A DNA stretch of 64,000 bases. Source: Alkalilimnicola sp. S0819 (GTDB lineage Bacteria > Pseudomonadota > Gammaproteobacteria > Nitrococcales > WHIW01). Of the stretch, positions 26,073 through 35,481 are shown in pieces; the first letter of the stretch is position 1, and the number at the start of each line of letters is the position of its first letter. Made by a program: the position numbers and the translations under genes. The notes under the pieces are model-generated. The model was not told the origin of the DNA. It saw nothing but the letters and a program-made list of their open reading frames with translations, and ran no database searches. The stretch is taken from contig NZ_WHIW01000003.1 of NCBI RefSeq assembly GCF_009295635.1, positions 186,001 through 250,000 of the forward strand, read 5' to 3'.

Positions 26073-27044
26073 TCAGTAGCGGATCAGTGCCGAGCCCCAG
26101 GTGAATCCACCGCCGAAGGCTTCCAGCAACAGCAGCTCGCCGCGCTGAATGCGTCCGTCGCGCACAGCCGCATCCAGTGCCAGGGGAATGGATGCCGCGG
26201 ACGTATTGCCATGCTCGCCCACGGTGACCACGACCCGCTCCATGGGCATATCGAGTTTCTTCGCCGTCGCGGCGATGATACGGACGTTGGCCTGATGGGG
26301 AACCAACCAGTTCACATCGCTTTTCTTCAGGCCATTGGCGTCCAGTGTTTCATCGACGATACGCCCGAGGGTGCGCACCGCCACCTTGAACACCTCGTTG
26401 CCCCGCATCTCGATGGTGCCGGCACGTTCGTTCAATTCCTCGAAACCCTGAGAGATACCCCAGGGCACGCCCAGCAGGTCTTCGTACTGGCCGTCGGCAT
26501 GCAGATGGGTGGAGAGGATGCCCGGTTGCTCACCGGATTCCAGGACCACGGCACCCGCGCCATCGCCGAAGAGCACGCAGGTGCTCCGGTCGCTCCAGTC
26601 CAGCAGTCGGGTGATGGTCTCCGCGCCGATGACCAGCGCACGCTTGCCACCGCCGGTTTCCAGATAGCGCCGCGCCACATCCAGGGCGTAGACGAAGCCG
26701 GAGCAGGCGGCCGAGACATCGAAGGCGGGGCTGCCGCCGGGTACGCCCAGGCGGTGCTGTACCAGGCAGGCGGTGCTGGGAAAAACCCGGTCCGGGGTGC
26801 AGGTACCGAGCACGATCAGGTCGATATCGGCGGCCGTGACACCGGCGGCGTCCAGCGCGCGCTGAGCGGCGATGGTGGCCAGGTCCGAGCAGCTCTGCCC
26901 CTCGGCGGCCACGTGGCGCTGGCGTATGCCGGTGCGCTCCTGGATCCACTGATCGCTGGTCTCGACGATCTGCTCCAGGTCCTGGTTGGTGAGAATCTTC
27001 TCCGGCAGGTAGCTGCCGGTGCCGATGATGCGAGCGTAGGTCAC
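26073..27044 (-). CDS. fabH: 3-oxoacyl-ACP synthase III
   Basis: A 323-residue initiating condensing enzyme (acyl-CoA + malonyl-ACP). The catalytic triad is visible: C114 in SAACSGF, His in VPHQANVRI near 249 and Asn in HGNTSAAS near 279. The start overlaps plsX by 4 bases (ATGA), so the pair is coupled. Confidence 0.97.
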   Translation of the reverse strand: MTYARIIGTGSYLPEKILTNQDLEQIVETSDQWIQERTGIRQRHVAAEGQSCSDLATIAAQRALDAAGVTAADIDLIVLGTCTPDRVFPSTACLVQHRLGVPGGSPAFDVSAACSGFVYALDVARRYLETGGGKRALVIGAETITRLLDWSDRSTCVLFGDGAGAVVLESGEQPGILSTHLHADGQYEDLLGVPWGISQGFEELNERAGTIEMRGNEVFKVAVRTLGRIVDETLDANGLKKSDVNWLVPHQANVRIIAATAKKLDMPMERVVVTVGEHGNTSAASIPLALDAAVRDGRIQRGELLLLEAFGGGFTWGSALIRY

Positions 27045-28069
27045 GAGGGCCGCCTTTCCGAGAGCAGCGCATCCAGGCGTTGGTCGATACGGGAAGGAAC
27101 GGCCTTGTCCACTTCCACAATGGCGGCGTCGATGGCTCGGCCGAAGGCGAAGGCATCGGCCCCGCCGTGGCTCTTGAGCACGATGCCCCGCAGCCCCAGA
27201 AGGCTGGCGCCATTGTACTGGCGATGATCGATGCGCTTGGCCAGGGCCTTGAGCACCGGCGCCGCGGCCAGCGCCGCGGCCTTGGTGAGCAGATTGCGGG
27301 TGAAGGCATCCTTGAGATACTGCTTGATCAGCGAAGCAACGCCTTCCATGGTCTTCAGCGAGACGTTCCCGACGAAGCCGTCACAGACCACCACGTCCGC
27401 CGCGCCCTTGAAGATCTGGTCGGCCTCCACGTAGCCCAGGTAGTTCAGATCGCTGCCCGAGAGCATCTGCGCGGCCTGCTTGACCTGATCATTGCCTTTG
27501 ATCTCTTCCTCACCGATGTTCAGCAGCCCGATGCGCGGCCGATCGATGCCATCCACCGCTTCGGCCAGTACCGAACCCATCACCCCGAACTGGAAGAGAT
27601 GCTCCGCGGAGCAGTCCACGTTGGCGCCCAGGTCCAGCACCCGTGTGTAGCCGCCCTGACAGGGGATGGCGGTGATAATGGCCGGACGATCGATGCCGGG
27701 CAGGGTTTTCAGCACGAAGCGCGCCGTGGCCATGAGCGCACCGGTGTTGCCGGCGCTCACCACCGCGTCGGCCTGCCCTTCCTTGACCAGGTTAAGGCTG
27801 ACCCGCATGGAAGAGTCTTTTTTCATGCGCAATGCCTGGGAGGGGGGGTCACCCATCTCCACCGTCTGGGAGGCATGATGGATGCTCAGGCGTTGCTCGT
27901 CGGCTGCCGGATGGCGGGCCAACTCTTCCCGCAGGGCTTCTTCCTGACCTACCAGGATCAACCGTGCCCGGGGATGCCGCCTCAACACATCAAGGGCGGC
28001 GGGGACGACGACGGCGGGGCCGTGATCCCCACCCATCGCGTCCAGTGCAATCGTCACGCTGCGTGACAT
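27041..28069 (-). CDS. plsX: Phosphate acyltransferase
   Basis: A 342-residue PlsX that makes acyl-phosphate from acyl-ACP for phospholipid synthesis. Family motifs are visible: [11 protein letters not shown] at the N-terminus, [10 protein letters not shown] near 98-107 and [10 protein letters not shown] near 230-239. I start it at ATG 28069, immediately before [12 protein letters not shown] 28078 would add three residues. It follows rpmF across an intergenic hairpin that looks like a terminator. Confidence 0.96.
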   Translation of the reverse strand: MSRSVTIALDAMGGDHGPAVVVPAALDVLRRHPRARLILVGQEEALREELARHPAADEQRLSIHHASQTVEMGDPPSQALRMKKDSSMRVSLNLVKEGQADAVVSAGNTGALMATARFVLKTLPGIDRPAIITAIPCQGGYTRVLDLGANVDCSAEHLFQFGVMGSVLAEAVDGIDRPRIGLLNIGEEEIKGNDQVKQAAQMLSGSDLNYLGYVEADQIFKGAADVVVCDGFVGNVSLKTMEGVASLIKQYLKDAFTRNLLTKAAALAAAPVLKALAKRIDHRQYNGASLLGLRGIVLKSHGGADAFAFGRAIDAAIVEVDKAVPSRIDQRLDALLSERRPS

Positions 28070-28095
28070 AGGCGGCATCGCTCGCGTCTGTCTGC

Positions 28096-28138
28096 TAACA
28101 AAACAAACGGGCGCCACACCCGAGGGAGGGCGCCCGTT
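28096..28138 (-). terminator. Terminator-like hairpin between rpmF and plsX
   Basis: Perfect ten-base-pair arms AACGGGCGCC (28106-28115) and GGCGCCCGTT (28129-28138) with a 13-base loop. On the minus strand they are followed by TTTGTTTTG. This is the expected shape of an intrinsic, probably partial, terminator that separates the ribosomal-protein transcript from the fatty-acid genes. Confidence 0.75.
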
Positions 28139-28151
28139 CTGTGCGTCGGCA

Positions 28152-28331
28152 TCATTCGCCCTTGGCGGGGCGTACCTGGCGACCGCGATAGAAACCGTCG
28201 GCGCTGATGTGATGACGGCGATGGGTCTCACCGGTGGTGGGCTCCACCGACAGGGTGGGCCCGGTCAGGGCGTCGTGGGAACGGCGCATGCCGCGCTTGG
28301 ACGGGGTCTTACGGTTTTGCTGAACGGCCAT
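28152..28331 (-). CDS. rpmF: 50S ribosomal protein L32
   Basis: A 59-residue, very basic protein beginning [20 protein letters not shown], the conserved L32 N-terminus, and ending in [15 protein letters not shown] perfect AAGGAGG lies eight bases before the ATG, in keeping with high expression. It follows yceD by 31 bases and precedes plsX, the standard order that links ribosome and membrane synthesis. Confidence 0.98.
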   Translation of the reverse strand: MAVQQNRKTPSKRGMRRSHDALTGPTLSVEPTTGETHRRHHISADGFYRGRQVRPAKGE

Positions 28332-28362
28332 CGCGCAGCCTCCTTAAAGATATGAAAAGAAA

Positions 28363-28905
28363 TCAGTCCTGCGAATCATCGCGTTTCAGTTGGGCGAGCA
28401 CCGAAAACGGGTTGGGGCGCTCGTCCGCGTGTTCTTCCTGCTCGGCCTCGGGGGGACGCACTTCCGTGAGCGCCTGCCCGGTGCACTCATCCTCCCCCAT
28501 GTGGCGGGGAATCACCGGTATGGCGAGTATCAACTCGTCCTGCAGCACCTGTGCCGGGTCCAGCCGCCCGCGATCGATGAGCAGCGGCTCCACCTCTTCG
28601 GGCAAGCGCTCGGCTTCCTGCTCGCTGCCCACGGCCACCAACTCGAACGCCTGCGCCACCGAGTGGCGGTAGGGCCTCAGACAGCGCTGACATACCAGCG
28701 ACAACTCGGCCTGCACCCGACCCTGCAGCACGTAGCGGCGCTGATAGCGCTGCACCTGCAGCTCCAACAGCGCCTCGCCCTCGTCCACCGCCAACAAGGA
28801 GCGCAGGCGCTCAAGCTTTGCGAGCGGCAACACCCCACTAACACCCTGCCCGGTACGGGCCAGGCGCTCGATTTCAAGCCAGTGCGGTAATCGTGGCTGC
28901 GACAT
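28363..28905 (-). CDS. yceD: YceD/DUF177 family 23S rRNA accumulation protein
   Basis: A 180-residue YceD protein. The paired cysteines CQRC near residue 71-74 and the acidic C-terminal half are typical of DUF177. Members are needed for normal 23S rRNA accumulation, by an unresolved mechanism. It is the first gene of the long minus-strand operon. The ATG at 28905 has no Shine-Dalgarno sequence, and a strong promoter 10 bases upstream leaves almost no room for a leader, which suggests near-leaderless translation. Confidence 0.93.
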   Translation of the reverse strand: MSQPRLPHWLEIERLARTGQGVSGVLPLAKLERLRSLLAVDEGEALLELQVQRYQRRYVLQGRVQAELSLVCQRCLRPYRHSVAQAFELVAVGSEQEAERLPEEVEPLLIDRGRLDPAQVLQDELILAIPVIPRHMGEDECTGQALTEVRPPEAEQEEHADERPNPFSVLAQLKRDDSQD

Positions 28906-28914
28906 AAGGCGCGA

Positions 28915-28943
28915 ATATTAGCGGCCGGCATCAGGCCTGTCAA
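28915..28943 (-). promoter_or_regulatory. Strong sigma-70 promoter of the yceD-rpmF-fab operon
   Basis: On the minus strand TTGACA (28943-28938) and TAATAT (28920-28915) are separated by exactly 17 bases, near consensus. The predicted start of transcription is about 28908, only a few bases before the yceD ATG at 28905. Confidence 0.75.
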
Positions 28944-28956
28944 AGCGGCGCGACGC

Positions 28957-28985
28957 TTGACGACACGGGGCGCGCCGCCTGTAAT
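28957..28985 (+). promoter_or_regulatory. Candidate promoter of maf
   Basis: TTGACG at 28957-28962 and TGTAAT at 28980-28985, 17-base spacer, divergent from and adjacent to the yceD promoter. It predicts a start near 28992 and supports ATG 29020 as the maf start. Confidence 0.6.
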
Positions 28986-29019
28986 GCCCGCCACCGAAAT
29001 ACTGCCCGGAACCCCGCCC

Positions 29020-29610
29020 ATGACCACCCCCTCCCGACAACTGATCCTCGGCTCCAGCTCCCCCCACCGGCGCGCCCTGCTCGAGCGCCTGTCGCTAGCC
29101 TTTCAAAGCGACAGCCCTGCGGTGGACGAAACGCCTTTGCCGGATGAAACCCCGGCCGACTACGTCAGCCGCCTGTCGCTGGCCAAGGCGCGCGCCGTGG
29201 CGACCCGGCATGGAGATGCGCTGATCATCGGTTCCGACCAGGCCGCAATTCTGGAAGGCCGAATCCTGGGCAAGCCCGGTAGCGCGGAGCGCGCGGTAGA
29301 ACAGCTGCTGGCCGCTTCCGGGAAGACCGTGAAATTCCTTACCGGCCTGTGTTTGCTGGACAGCCGTAGCGGGGAGTACCAGCTCGACCTGGTGCCCTAC
29401 TCGGTGGATTTTCGCGAACTGGACAAGAGTACCGTGGAGCGTTACGTGGCCCGTGAATCCCCGCTGGATTGCGCCGGCAGCTTCAAATCCGAAGGCTTGG
29501 GCATCACCCTGTTCCGCGCCCTGCGCGGCGAGGACCCCAGCGCCCTGATCGGCCTGCCCCTGATACGACTGGTGGATATGCTCAAGGGGGCAGGCGTGCG
29601 ACTCCCCTGA
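29020..29610 (+). CDS. yceF: Maf/YceF-type nucleotide pyrophosphatase
   Basis: A 196-residue Maf-family protein that hydrolyses nucleoside triphosphates (in the YceF group, methylated GTP) to monophosphates as house cleaning. The opening LGSSSPHRRALLERL motif, the catalytic aspartate in IIGSDQAAI near residue 72 and the SFKSEGLG segment are conserved. It is divergent from yceD, as in E. coli. In-frame ATGs at 28957 and 28984 lie upstream of the predicted transcript start and are not used. Confidence 0.92.
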   Translation: MTTPSRQLILGSSSPHRRALLERLSLAFQSDSPAVDETPLPDETPADYVSRLSLAKARAVATRHGDALIIGSDQAAILEGRILGKPGSAERAVEQLLAASGKTVKFLTGLCLLDSRSGEYQLDLVPYSVDFRELDKSTVERYVARESPLDCAGSFKSEGLGITLFRALRGEDPSALIGLPLIRLVDMLKGAGVRLP

Positions 29611-29699
29611 TGCGGCTTTCCTTGCGAGAAAGACCGCGGGGGCGGCCCTGGCCGCAAACCCCCTCGGCGATCTCCGCCCATTCCGCGGCCAGCGTCTCT

Positions 29700-30701
29700 C
29701 TAACGTAGCCCGCTCTGGCTCTGCAGCAGCCCGCCTAGCGCATTACCCATGCTCACGCCCATGCGTTCGCTGAGGCGGGTCATCCAGTCTTGCGCGGGCG
29801 TATAGTTCACCAGCCTTTCCGCCCGCAGCACGTCCCGGGCTATGTCGTGTACATTGCCAAGCTCATCGGCCAGCCCCAGCTCTATGCTGCGCTCGCCGGT
29901 CCATACCAGGCCGCTGAAGAGCTCCGCATCGTCCGCGAGCCGATCACCCCGCCCCTCGCGAACCAAGGCGATGAATTGCTGATGCACCGTGTCCAGCATC
30001 TGCTCCAGGTGCGCTACGTGCTCGGGATTCTCGTCGGAGAACGGGTCCAGGAAGGCCTTGTTCTCGCCCGCCGTGTAAAGGCGTCGCTCCACACCCAGCT
30101 TGTTCAGGGTGTCGCTGAAGCCGAAGCCGTTCATCAGCACACCGATGGAGCCCACCATGCTGGCCCGGTCCACATAGATGCGCTCGGCGGCGACGGCCAC
30201 GTAATAGCCCCCGGAGGCGCAGATATCCTCGACCGCCGCATACACCGGCAGGTCCGGCCGTTCGGCTCGCAAGCGTAGAATCTCCGCATTGATCTGCCCG
30301 GCCTGCACCGGGCTGCCGCCGGGGCTGTTGATGCGCAGCACCACGCCGACCACGCCTTTGGCCTGGTAGGCCTTGCGCAAGCCGCGGATCACCCGCTCGG
30401 CGCTGGCGGGGGAATCGGACATGATCGCGCCCCTGACGTCGATCACGGCGGTGTGTGGCCCCGGGGGCGCGCCTTCGCGGGCATCCATGCAGCTGCGCAG
30501 CGTGAATGCGAGAAAGATCAGGTAAGCCACCATGAAGAGCTTGAAGAAGACGCCCCAACGGCGTGCGCGACGACGCTCCCGTACACCCTCCAGGGCGATC
30601 TCGCGCAGGGTCCCCTGCTCCCAGTCGCCTCCCTGCGGGTGCCGGGCCGGCTCCCGCCAGGCGTCCTGCCCGCCGTCGTCTCGTCCGTGTCGCTCGCTCA
30701 T
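29700..30701 (-). CDS. sppA: Signal peptide peptidase SppA (short type)
   Basis: A 333-residue inner-membrane serine protease that degrades cleaved signal peptides. It has a charged cytosolic N-terminus, one membrane helix at about 51-68 and a ClpP-like periplasmic domain. The motifs are SPGGSP near 125, the nucleophile Ser in CASGGYY near 160 and the general-base Lys in GENKAFLDPF near 211. It is the single-domain type that forms octamers. Its start overlaps the rluC stop by one base (TGATG), so the two are coupled. Confidence 0.95.
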   Translation of the reverse strand: MSERHGRDDGGQDAWREPARHPQGGDWEQGTLREIALEGVRERRRARRWGVFFKLFMVAYLIFLAFTLRSCMDAREGAPPGPHTAVIDVRGAIMSDSPASAERVIRGLRKAYQAKGVVGVVLRINSPGGSPVQAGQINAEILRLRAERPDLPVYAAVEDICASGGYYVAVAAERIYVDRASMVGSIGVLMNGFGFSDTLNKLGVERRLYTAGENKAFLDPFSDENPEHVAHLEQMLDTVHQQFIALVREGRGDRLADDAELFSGLVWTGERSIELGLADELGNVHDIARDVLRAERLVNYTPAQDWMTRLSERMGVSMGNALGGLLQSQSGLR

Positions 30702-31678
30702 CAGGCACCTTCCTTTTCCGCGGCATCGAGTACCGCTCGCAAATCCGCACTCAGGGGCGCGTCGACCAATAACTCCCTCCCCTCCGCCAGGCGCAGGTGC
30801 AGGCTGTGGGCATGGAGGAAGATTCGCTTCAGGCCCAACCGGCGAACGTCTCGGTTCGCGTCCCGGTCGCCATAGCGGTCATCGCCCAGCACCGGGTGGC
30901 CTGCATGGGCGGCATGCACGCGTATCTGATGTGTTCGCCCGGTGGCGATCTCGGCCTCCACCAGGGTGGCGAAACCGAGCCGCCGCACGGTACGGAATAC
31001 CGTGCGTGCCGCCTTGCCTGCCGCGCTTACGGTGACCGTGCGCTCACCACCACGCCGCTCGCGTTTATCCAGGGGCGCCTCCACTGGCAGCGCGCCCCGG
31101 GGCAACCTGCCCTTCAAAAGGGTGAGATATTTCTTCTCGGCCCGGCCTTCGCGCAGGGCCTCATGAACTTCCCGTAAGGCACTGCGTTTCTTGGCAAGAA
31201 CCAGACAGCCACTGGTGTCCCGATCCAGGCGATGGGCCAGTTCCAGAAAGGGTAGCTCGGGGCGCAGCTCGCGCAGCGCCTCGATAAGCCCCCAGGCCTG
31301 GCCGCTGCCCCCGTGAACGGGTATGCCAGGCGGCTTGTCGAGCACCAGCAGGCGCTCGTCTTCGTGCAGCACACCGCTCAGCAGACGCTCGCGCAGCCCG
31401 GCGGGCACTCGCGGGGCCGAAGGGTTCGGAGCCTCCAGGCGCACCGGGGGGATCCGGACTTCATCCGCCGCGCGCAGTTTATAGGTGGGGCCGATGCGCC
31501 CGCCGTTCACTCGAACTTCGCCCTTGCGCAGCAGCTTGTAGACCCTTGAGCGCGGCAGCCCCTTGAGCTCGCGCAGGAGGAAATTATCTATGCGCTGGCC
31601 GGCGCCCTCGGCGTTCACGCGGACCCGCCGCACCCCGCCCCGACTGTGGTTGGCTGTAGTGTTCACCGTCGCGATCAT
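30701..31678 (-). CDS. rluC: 23S rRNA pseudouridine synthase (positions 955/2504/2580)
   Basis: A 325-residue RluA-family enzyme with an N-terminal S4 RNA-binding domain (about 20-80) and the catalytic aspartate in HRLDRDTSGCLVLAK near residue 150. Divergent position against rne identifies it as RluC rather than RluA or RluD. The ATG at 31678 has AGG just upstream; the frame further up to 31825 lies in the rne leader and is not expected to be translated. Confidence 0.93.
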   Translation of the reverse strand: MIATVNTTANHSRGGVRRVRVNAEGAGQRIDNFLLRELKGLPRSRVYKLLRKGEVRVNGGRIGPTYKLRAADEVRIPPVRLEAPNPSAPRVPAGLRERLLSGVLHEDERLLVLDKPPGIPVHGGSGQAWGLIEALRELRPELPFLELAHRLDRDTSGCLVLAKKRSALREVHEALREGRAEKKYLTLLKGRLPRGALPVEAPLDKRERRGGERTVTVSAAGKAARTVFRTVRRLGFATLVEAEIATGRTHQIRVHAAHAGHPVLGDDRYGDRDANRDVRRLGLKRIFLHAHSLHLRLAEGRELLVDAPLSADLRAVLDAAEKEGA

Positions 31679-31685
31679 AGCCTGT

Positions 31686-31715
31686 TTGTGCGGCCGCGGC
31701 GAAGCCTGATATAGT
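31686..31715 (+). promoter_or_regulatory. rne: Candidate rne promoter
   Basis: TTGTGC at 31686-31691 and TATAGT at 31710-31715 with an 18-base spacer. It predicts a transcript starting near 31722 and hence a leader of about 315 bases before the rne start codon. Confidence 0.55.
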
Positions 31716-31721
31716 GCCGCT

Positions 31722-32038
31722 GCGTGCAGGATTGGGCGGTTTTCCGCCGCCGCACGACGATTTTTGAGCTGGTCGCACAAGCGGGTGGCTGAAGATGGGT
31801 ACCGAAAGAACCAGGCCGCGCTCATTGAGGGTGCGGCCTCGCCGTTGAAACCGAACGAAAGCGCGCCCCCGAGACGACCTGTTCATGGTAACGCAACTGA
31901 CTTTACTGCAATGGCTGGCCTGGCTGCTCCCGGACTCCGTACCGGGCGCCGGCCGCGTATTGCCGTGGCCCCGCCACGACAAGCAGTCGCGTCCCGTGCC
32001 GGCACGTCCCGTGGTTGAGCGCCGGAGACTCACACGAC
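31722..32038 (+). promoter_or_regulatory. rne: Long 5' leader of rne, probable autoregulatory region
   Basis: About 317 untranslated bases precede rne. In E. coli a leader of comparable length folds into hairpins that RNase E binds to shorten the life of its own mRNA (Rfam rne5). This leader is rich in hairpin-forming GC segments, and the segment TTTTTGAGCTGG at 31761-31772 resembles, as far as I recall, a TTTGAGCTG segment of the E. coli leader. No convincing ORF lies inside. Confidence 0.45.
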
Positions 32039-35000
32039 ATGAAACGCATGCTGATCAATGCGACCCAGCCGGAAGAGCTGCGCGTCGCCCTGGTGGACGG
32101 CCAGTCCCTCTACGATCTTGATATCGAGACTCCCTCCCGGGAGCAGAAGAAAGCCAACATCTACAAGGGCAAGATCACCCGCGTAGAACCCAGCCTGGAG
32201 GCGGCCTTCGTCCAATACGGATCGGAGCGCCACGGCTTCCTGCCCTTCAAGGAAATCGCCCGCACCTACTTCCAGAGCAACCCGGATGCCGACCCTGCCA
32301 AGGTCAGCATCAAGGATGTCATCAAGGAAGGTCAGGAAATCGTAGTCCAGGTGGACAAGGAAGAGCGCGGCAACAAGGGCGCGGCGCTGACCACCTTCAT
32401 CAGTCTTGCCGGCCGGTATCTGGTGCTCATGCCCAACAACCCGCGGGCCGGCGGCGTGTCCCGCCGCATTGAAGGCGACGACCGCAACGAAATCCGCGAA
32501 GCCCTGCGTCAGCTGGAAGTGCCCGAAGGGATGGGCCTGATCGTGCGCACCGCCGGCGTTGGCCGTTCGGTGGAAGAATTGCAGTGGGACCTGGATTACC
32601 TGCTGCAGCTTTGGAGCGCCATTCAAAAGGCCGCCGAGGAGCGCCCCGCGCCCTTCCTGATCTACCAGGAAAGCAACGTTATCATCCGCGCGCTGCGTGA
32701 TTATCTGCGCGCCGACATCGGCGAGATCCTGATCGATGAGCCCCAGGTTTTCCAGCAGGCGCAGGACTTCGTTCAGCAGGTCATGCCCTACAACCTGAAC
32801 AAGCTCAAGCACTACGACGATCCGGTGCCCCTGTTCACCCGGTATCAGATCGAGAGCCAGATCGAAACCGCCTTCCGTCGCGAAGTGCGTCTGCCCTCCG
32901 GAGGTGCGATCGTCATCGACCACACCGAGGCGCTGGTCTCCATCGATATCAACTCGGCCCGCGCCACCAAGGGCGCGGACATCGAGGAAACCGCCCTGAA
33001 CACCAACCTGGAGGCCGCCGACGAGGTGGCGCGCCAACTCCGGCTACGCGACCTGGGCGGCCTGGTGGTGATCGACTTCATCGACATGGGTCCGAACCGC
33101 AATCAGCGCGAGGTGGAGAACCGCCTGCGGGATGCGGTGAAGGCTGACCGGGCGCGGGTCCAGATCGGTCGCATATCCCGCTTCGGCCTGCTGGAGATGT
33201 CCCGCCAGCGCCTGCGCAGTTCTTTGGGCGAATCCCATCAGGAAGTCTGCAGCCGTTGCAGCGGTCAGGGCACCGTGCGCAGCGTCGAGTCCCTGGCCCT
33301 GTCGGTGCTGCGCATCGTCGAAGAAGAAGCCATGAAGGACAAGACCGGCAAAGTGCTCGCGCAACTGCCGGTGGATGTGGCGACCTTCTTGCTCAACGAG
33401 AAGCGCGCCGCGATTGCGGGCGTGGAAGAGCGCTACGGCGTCGATGTCATTCTCATCCCGAACAAGTTCATGGAAACGCCGCACTACGAGGTGCAGCGGA
33501 TACGCGCCGACGACAACAGCACCGACGAGCGCAGCAGCTACAAGCTCGCCGAAAGCAAGGAAGAGCAGCCGCAGGTGGTTCGCACCGTGGCCCAGGAGCG
33601 TCCGCCGGTGGAACAGCCCGCGGTGAAGCGCGTAGCACCACCGGCCGCACCGGTGACGCCCCAGCCCGAGCAGAAGTCGGCAGAACCCGCTCCCGCCGCT
33701 GAAGCGCCCAAGCCCGTCGCCGGCGTTTTGGGCTGGCTGCGGAACATCTTCGTCGGTGACGCCGGTGAACAGAGCGCCCGCGAGCCCGAGAAACCCCGTC
33801 AGGAGCGCAGCAGCCCGCAGCGTAAGCGCGAAGAGCGCGAGAAACAGGGCGAACGTGGTACCCAGGCGCCCCGTGGCCGCAGCCGCCGCGGCGGCAATGG
33901 CGGCGGCCAGGACAATGGCGAGGCGCCGCGCTCGCGAGGTCGCAATCGTCAGGAGAGCGCCGAGGAGAAGCCCCGTGCCGCCGCCCCCAACGGCAACGCG
34001 GCCCGCAGCGACGAGGACAACGAGGCCGGGCGCGGCGAGAACGGTAATCGCAGCCGCCGAGGCCGCCGAGGTGGTCGCCGGCGTCGGCGCGGCAGTCAGG
34101 GCGAAGCGGGTACCGACGAGCAGCAACTGCGCCAGGGTGAAGACCAGAAGCCCAAGCGCGAGGAACAGACCGGCGAAACCACGGCCGAGAAGCCCCGGGA
34201 AGACAAGCGCTCGGCTCGAGATGAGCAGAGCCGGGATGGGAGCGCCCCGCGTCGGCGTGGCACCGGCAGGCCGCGCAAGCCCAAGGCCGAAGCCGGCCTG
34301 GATGGCGCCAAAACCGATAGTGCCAGCTCCTCGGCGGAACAGCAGAACGTAAAGCCCGGCGCGAAGAAGCCCGAGCCGAAGGCTGAGAAGCCCGAGCCGA
34401 AGGCTGAGAAGCCCGAGCCGAAGGCTGAGAAGCCCGAGCCGAAGGCTGAGAAGCCTGAGCCGAAGGCCGAGAAGCCCGAGCCGAAGGCTGAGAAGCCTGA
34501 GCCGAAGGCCGAGAAGCCTGAACCGAAGGCTGAGAAGCCTGAACCGAAGGCCGAGAAGCCCGAGCCGAAGGCTGAGAAGCCTGAACCGAAGGCCGAGAAG
34601 CCTGAGCCGAAGGCCGAGAAGCCTGAGCCGAAGGCCGAGAAGCCCGAACCGAAGGCTGAGAAGCCTGAGCCGAAGGCTGAGAAGCCCGAGCCGAAGGCCG
34701 AGAAGCCTGAGCCGAAGGCTGAGAAGCCTGAGCCGAAGGCCGAGAAGCCCGCAAGTGCGCTGCGGCAGGTCGAGACGACGACGCCGCAGCCAGAGCGCAA
34801 GGCGCCTGTACCGAACGCCGCGCCGAAACCGCGCGCCGAAGCTGCGCCGGCAGCCGCACCGCAGGCTGAGAAGCCAGCCCCGCGGGCACCGCTGAAACAG
34901 GTAGAAACCCAGGCACCGGCCCCCGCACCTCAGCCTGAGAGCGCACCGGCCAGGCAGGCGACACCACCGGCGGCCACCAGCGAGCCGCCCCGGCAGCCCC

Positions 35001-35068
35001 GCAAGCCCGCCGGTCCGCTGAAGCAGGTGGAAACCAGGCCCGCGGAGGATAAGCAGTCCGACCGGTGA
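32039..35068 (+). CDS. rne: Ribonuclease E
   Basis: A 1009-residue endoribonuclease and degradosome scaffold. The catalytic half (1 to about 520) begins [10 protein letters not shown], with an S1 domain near 38-120, the DNase I-like domain containing the DIN and DFIDM acidic motifs near 300-350, and the zinc-link cysteines in CSRCSGQG near 403. The C-terminal half is disordered. An amphipathic membrane-targeting helix ([10 protein letters not shown], about 562-571) is followed by two Arg/Gly-rich RNA-binding stretches, 18 tandem PEPKAEK heptads at 778-903 and short repeated Leu-Lys-Gln-Val-Glu motifs near the end. A GGAG lies about ten bases before the ATG. It is divergent from rluC and followed by a strong terminator. 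Confidence 0.97.
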   Translation: MKRMLINATQPEELRVALVDGQSLYDLDIETPSREQKKANIYKGKITRVEPSLEAAFVQYGSERHGFLPFKEIARTYFQSNPDADPAKVSIKDVIKEGQEIVVQVDKEERGNKGAALTTFISLAGRYLVLMPNNPRAGGVSRRIEGDDRNEIREALRQLEVPEGMGLIVRTAGVGRSVEELQWDLDYLLQLWSAIQKAAEERPAPFLIYQESNVIIRALRDYLRADIGEILIDEPQVFQQAQDFVQQVMPYNLNKLKHYDDPVPLFTRYQIESQIETAFRREVRLPSGGAIVIDHTEALVSIDINSARATKGADIEETALNTNLEAADEVARQLRLRDLGGLVVIDFIDMGPNRNQREVENRLRDAVKADRARVQIGRISRFGLLEMSRQRLRSSLGESHQEVCSRCSGQGTVRSVESLALSVLRIVEEEAMKDKTGKVLAQLPVDVATFLLNEKRAAIAGVEERYGVDVILIPNKFMETPHYEVQRIRADDNSTDERSSYKLAESKEEQPQVVRTVAQERPPVEQPAVKRVAPPAAPVTPQPEQKSAEPAPAAEAPKPVAGVLGWLRNIFVGDAGEQSAREPEKPRQERSSPQRKREEREKQGERGTQAPRGRSRRGGNGGGQDNGEAPRSRGRNRQESAEEKPRAAAPNGNAARSDEDNEAGRGENGNRSRRGRRGGRRRRRGSQGEAGTDEQQLRQGEDQKPKREEQTGETTAEKPREDKRSARDEQSRDGSAPRRRGTGRPRKPKAEAGLDGAKTDSASSSAEQQNVKPGAKKPEPKAEKPEPKAEKPEPKAEKPEPKAEKPEPKAEKPEPKAEKPEPKAEKPEPKAEKPEPKAEKPEPKAEKPEPKAEKPEPKAEKPEPKAEKPEPKAEKPEPKAEKPEPKAEKPEPKAEKPEPKAEKPASALRQVETTTPQPERKAPVPNAAPKPRAEAAPAAAPQAEKPAPRAPLKQVETQAPAPAPQPESAPARQATPPAATSEPPRQPRKPAGPLKQVETRPAEDKQSDR
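34370..34747 (+). repeat. 18 tandem 21-bp repeats inside rne
   Basis: Exactly 378 bases, eighteen units of 21 bases, each coding Pro-Glu-Pro-Lys-Ala-Glu-Lys. Units differ only at silent third positions (CCC/CCT, GAG/GAA, GCT/GCC), never in protein sequence. The length suggests copy-number change by slippage or unequal recombination together with selection on the peptide. The product is a highly charged, proline-spaced linker in the RNase E scaffold. Confidence 0.97.
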
Positions 35069-35088
35069 CCCGGCATCTGTAAGCATGG

Positions 35089-35118
35089 AAAAACGCCCCT
35101 CTCAGGGGCGTTTTTTTT
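35089..35118 (+). terminator. Intrinsic terminator of rne
   Basis: Stem AAAAACGCCCCT with AGGGGCGTTTTT around a CTC loop, followed by further T residues (eight T in the tract 35111-35118). It lies 21 bases after the rne stop codon. It is a textbook rho-independent terminator. Confidence 0.93.
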
Positions 35119-35481
35119 GCTGTGCGCCAGGCACGGAGAGCAACGATCGACGCCAACCACCTTGAGCCACCGGAGAGCCCGCTCGCTGAAAGAGGACTAC
35201 CGCTGTGACCGAAATGACATGACCACGACATGCGGTTGAGAGACGCGCATGAAGGAATAATCTGATAACAGGCGACTGAAACGCCGAAAGGACCGTTGGC
35301 TTTAGCCAGCTGAGGCTGGCGTAGCCCTTCGGCTACCCCCCGCGGGACAAGCTGAGGGAAACTACTACCGAGGAAGCGCCAACCAAGCGGACTTCGCCGC
35401 CTGCCTTGACCCAACGAGCCTCCGCAACACGGGAGGCGGCACACATTTCGTGAAACTCCCGAGTTTCAAGGGCATTCACTG
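35119..35481. other. Intergenic region with tandem tetraloop hairpins
   Basis: No gene is seen in these 363 bases. Two perfect six-base-pair hairpins with four-base loops stand back to back: GCCAGC/GCTGGC at 35305-35320 and GTAGCC/GGCTAC at 35321-35336. A weaker GGCG/CGCC hairpin lies just before (about 35272-35286). No T tract follows, so they are not terminators. They could be a REP-type element or part of a structured RNA ahead of the small gene at 35482. The region is less GC-rich than its neighbours. Confidence 0.45.

Noticed and set aside
34370-34747. Regular repeats considered as a CRISPR array
   Set aside because: The units are head-to-tail with no spacers, in frame within rne and coding one heptapeptide.
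33044-35444. Two long minus-strand frames opposite rne
   Set aside because: Generated by the repeat-rich, GC-rich rne scaffold. The 21-base repeat, a multiple of three, stays open in other frames as well.
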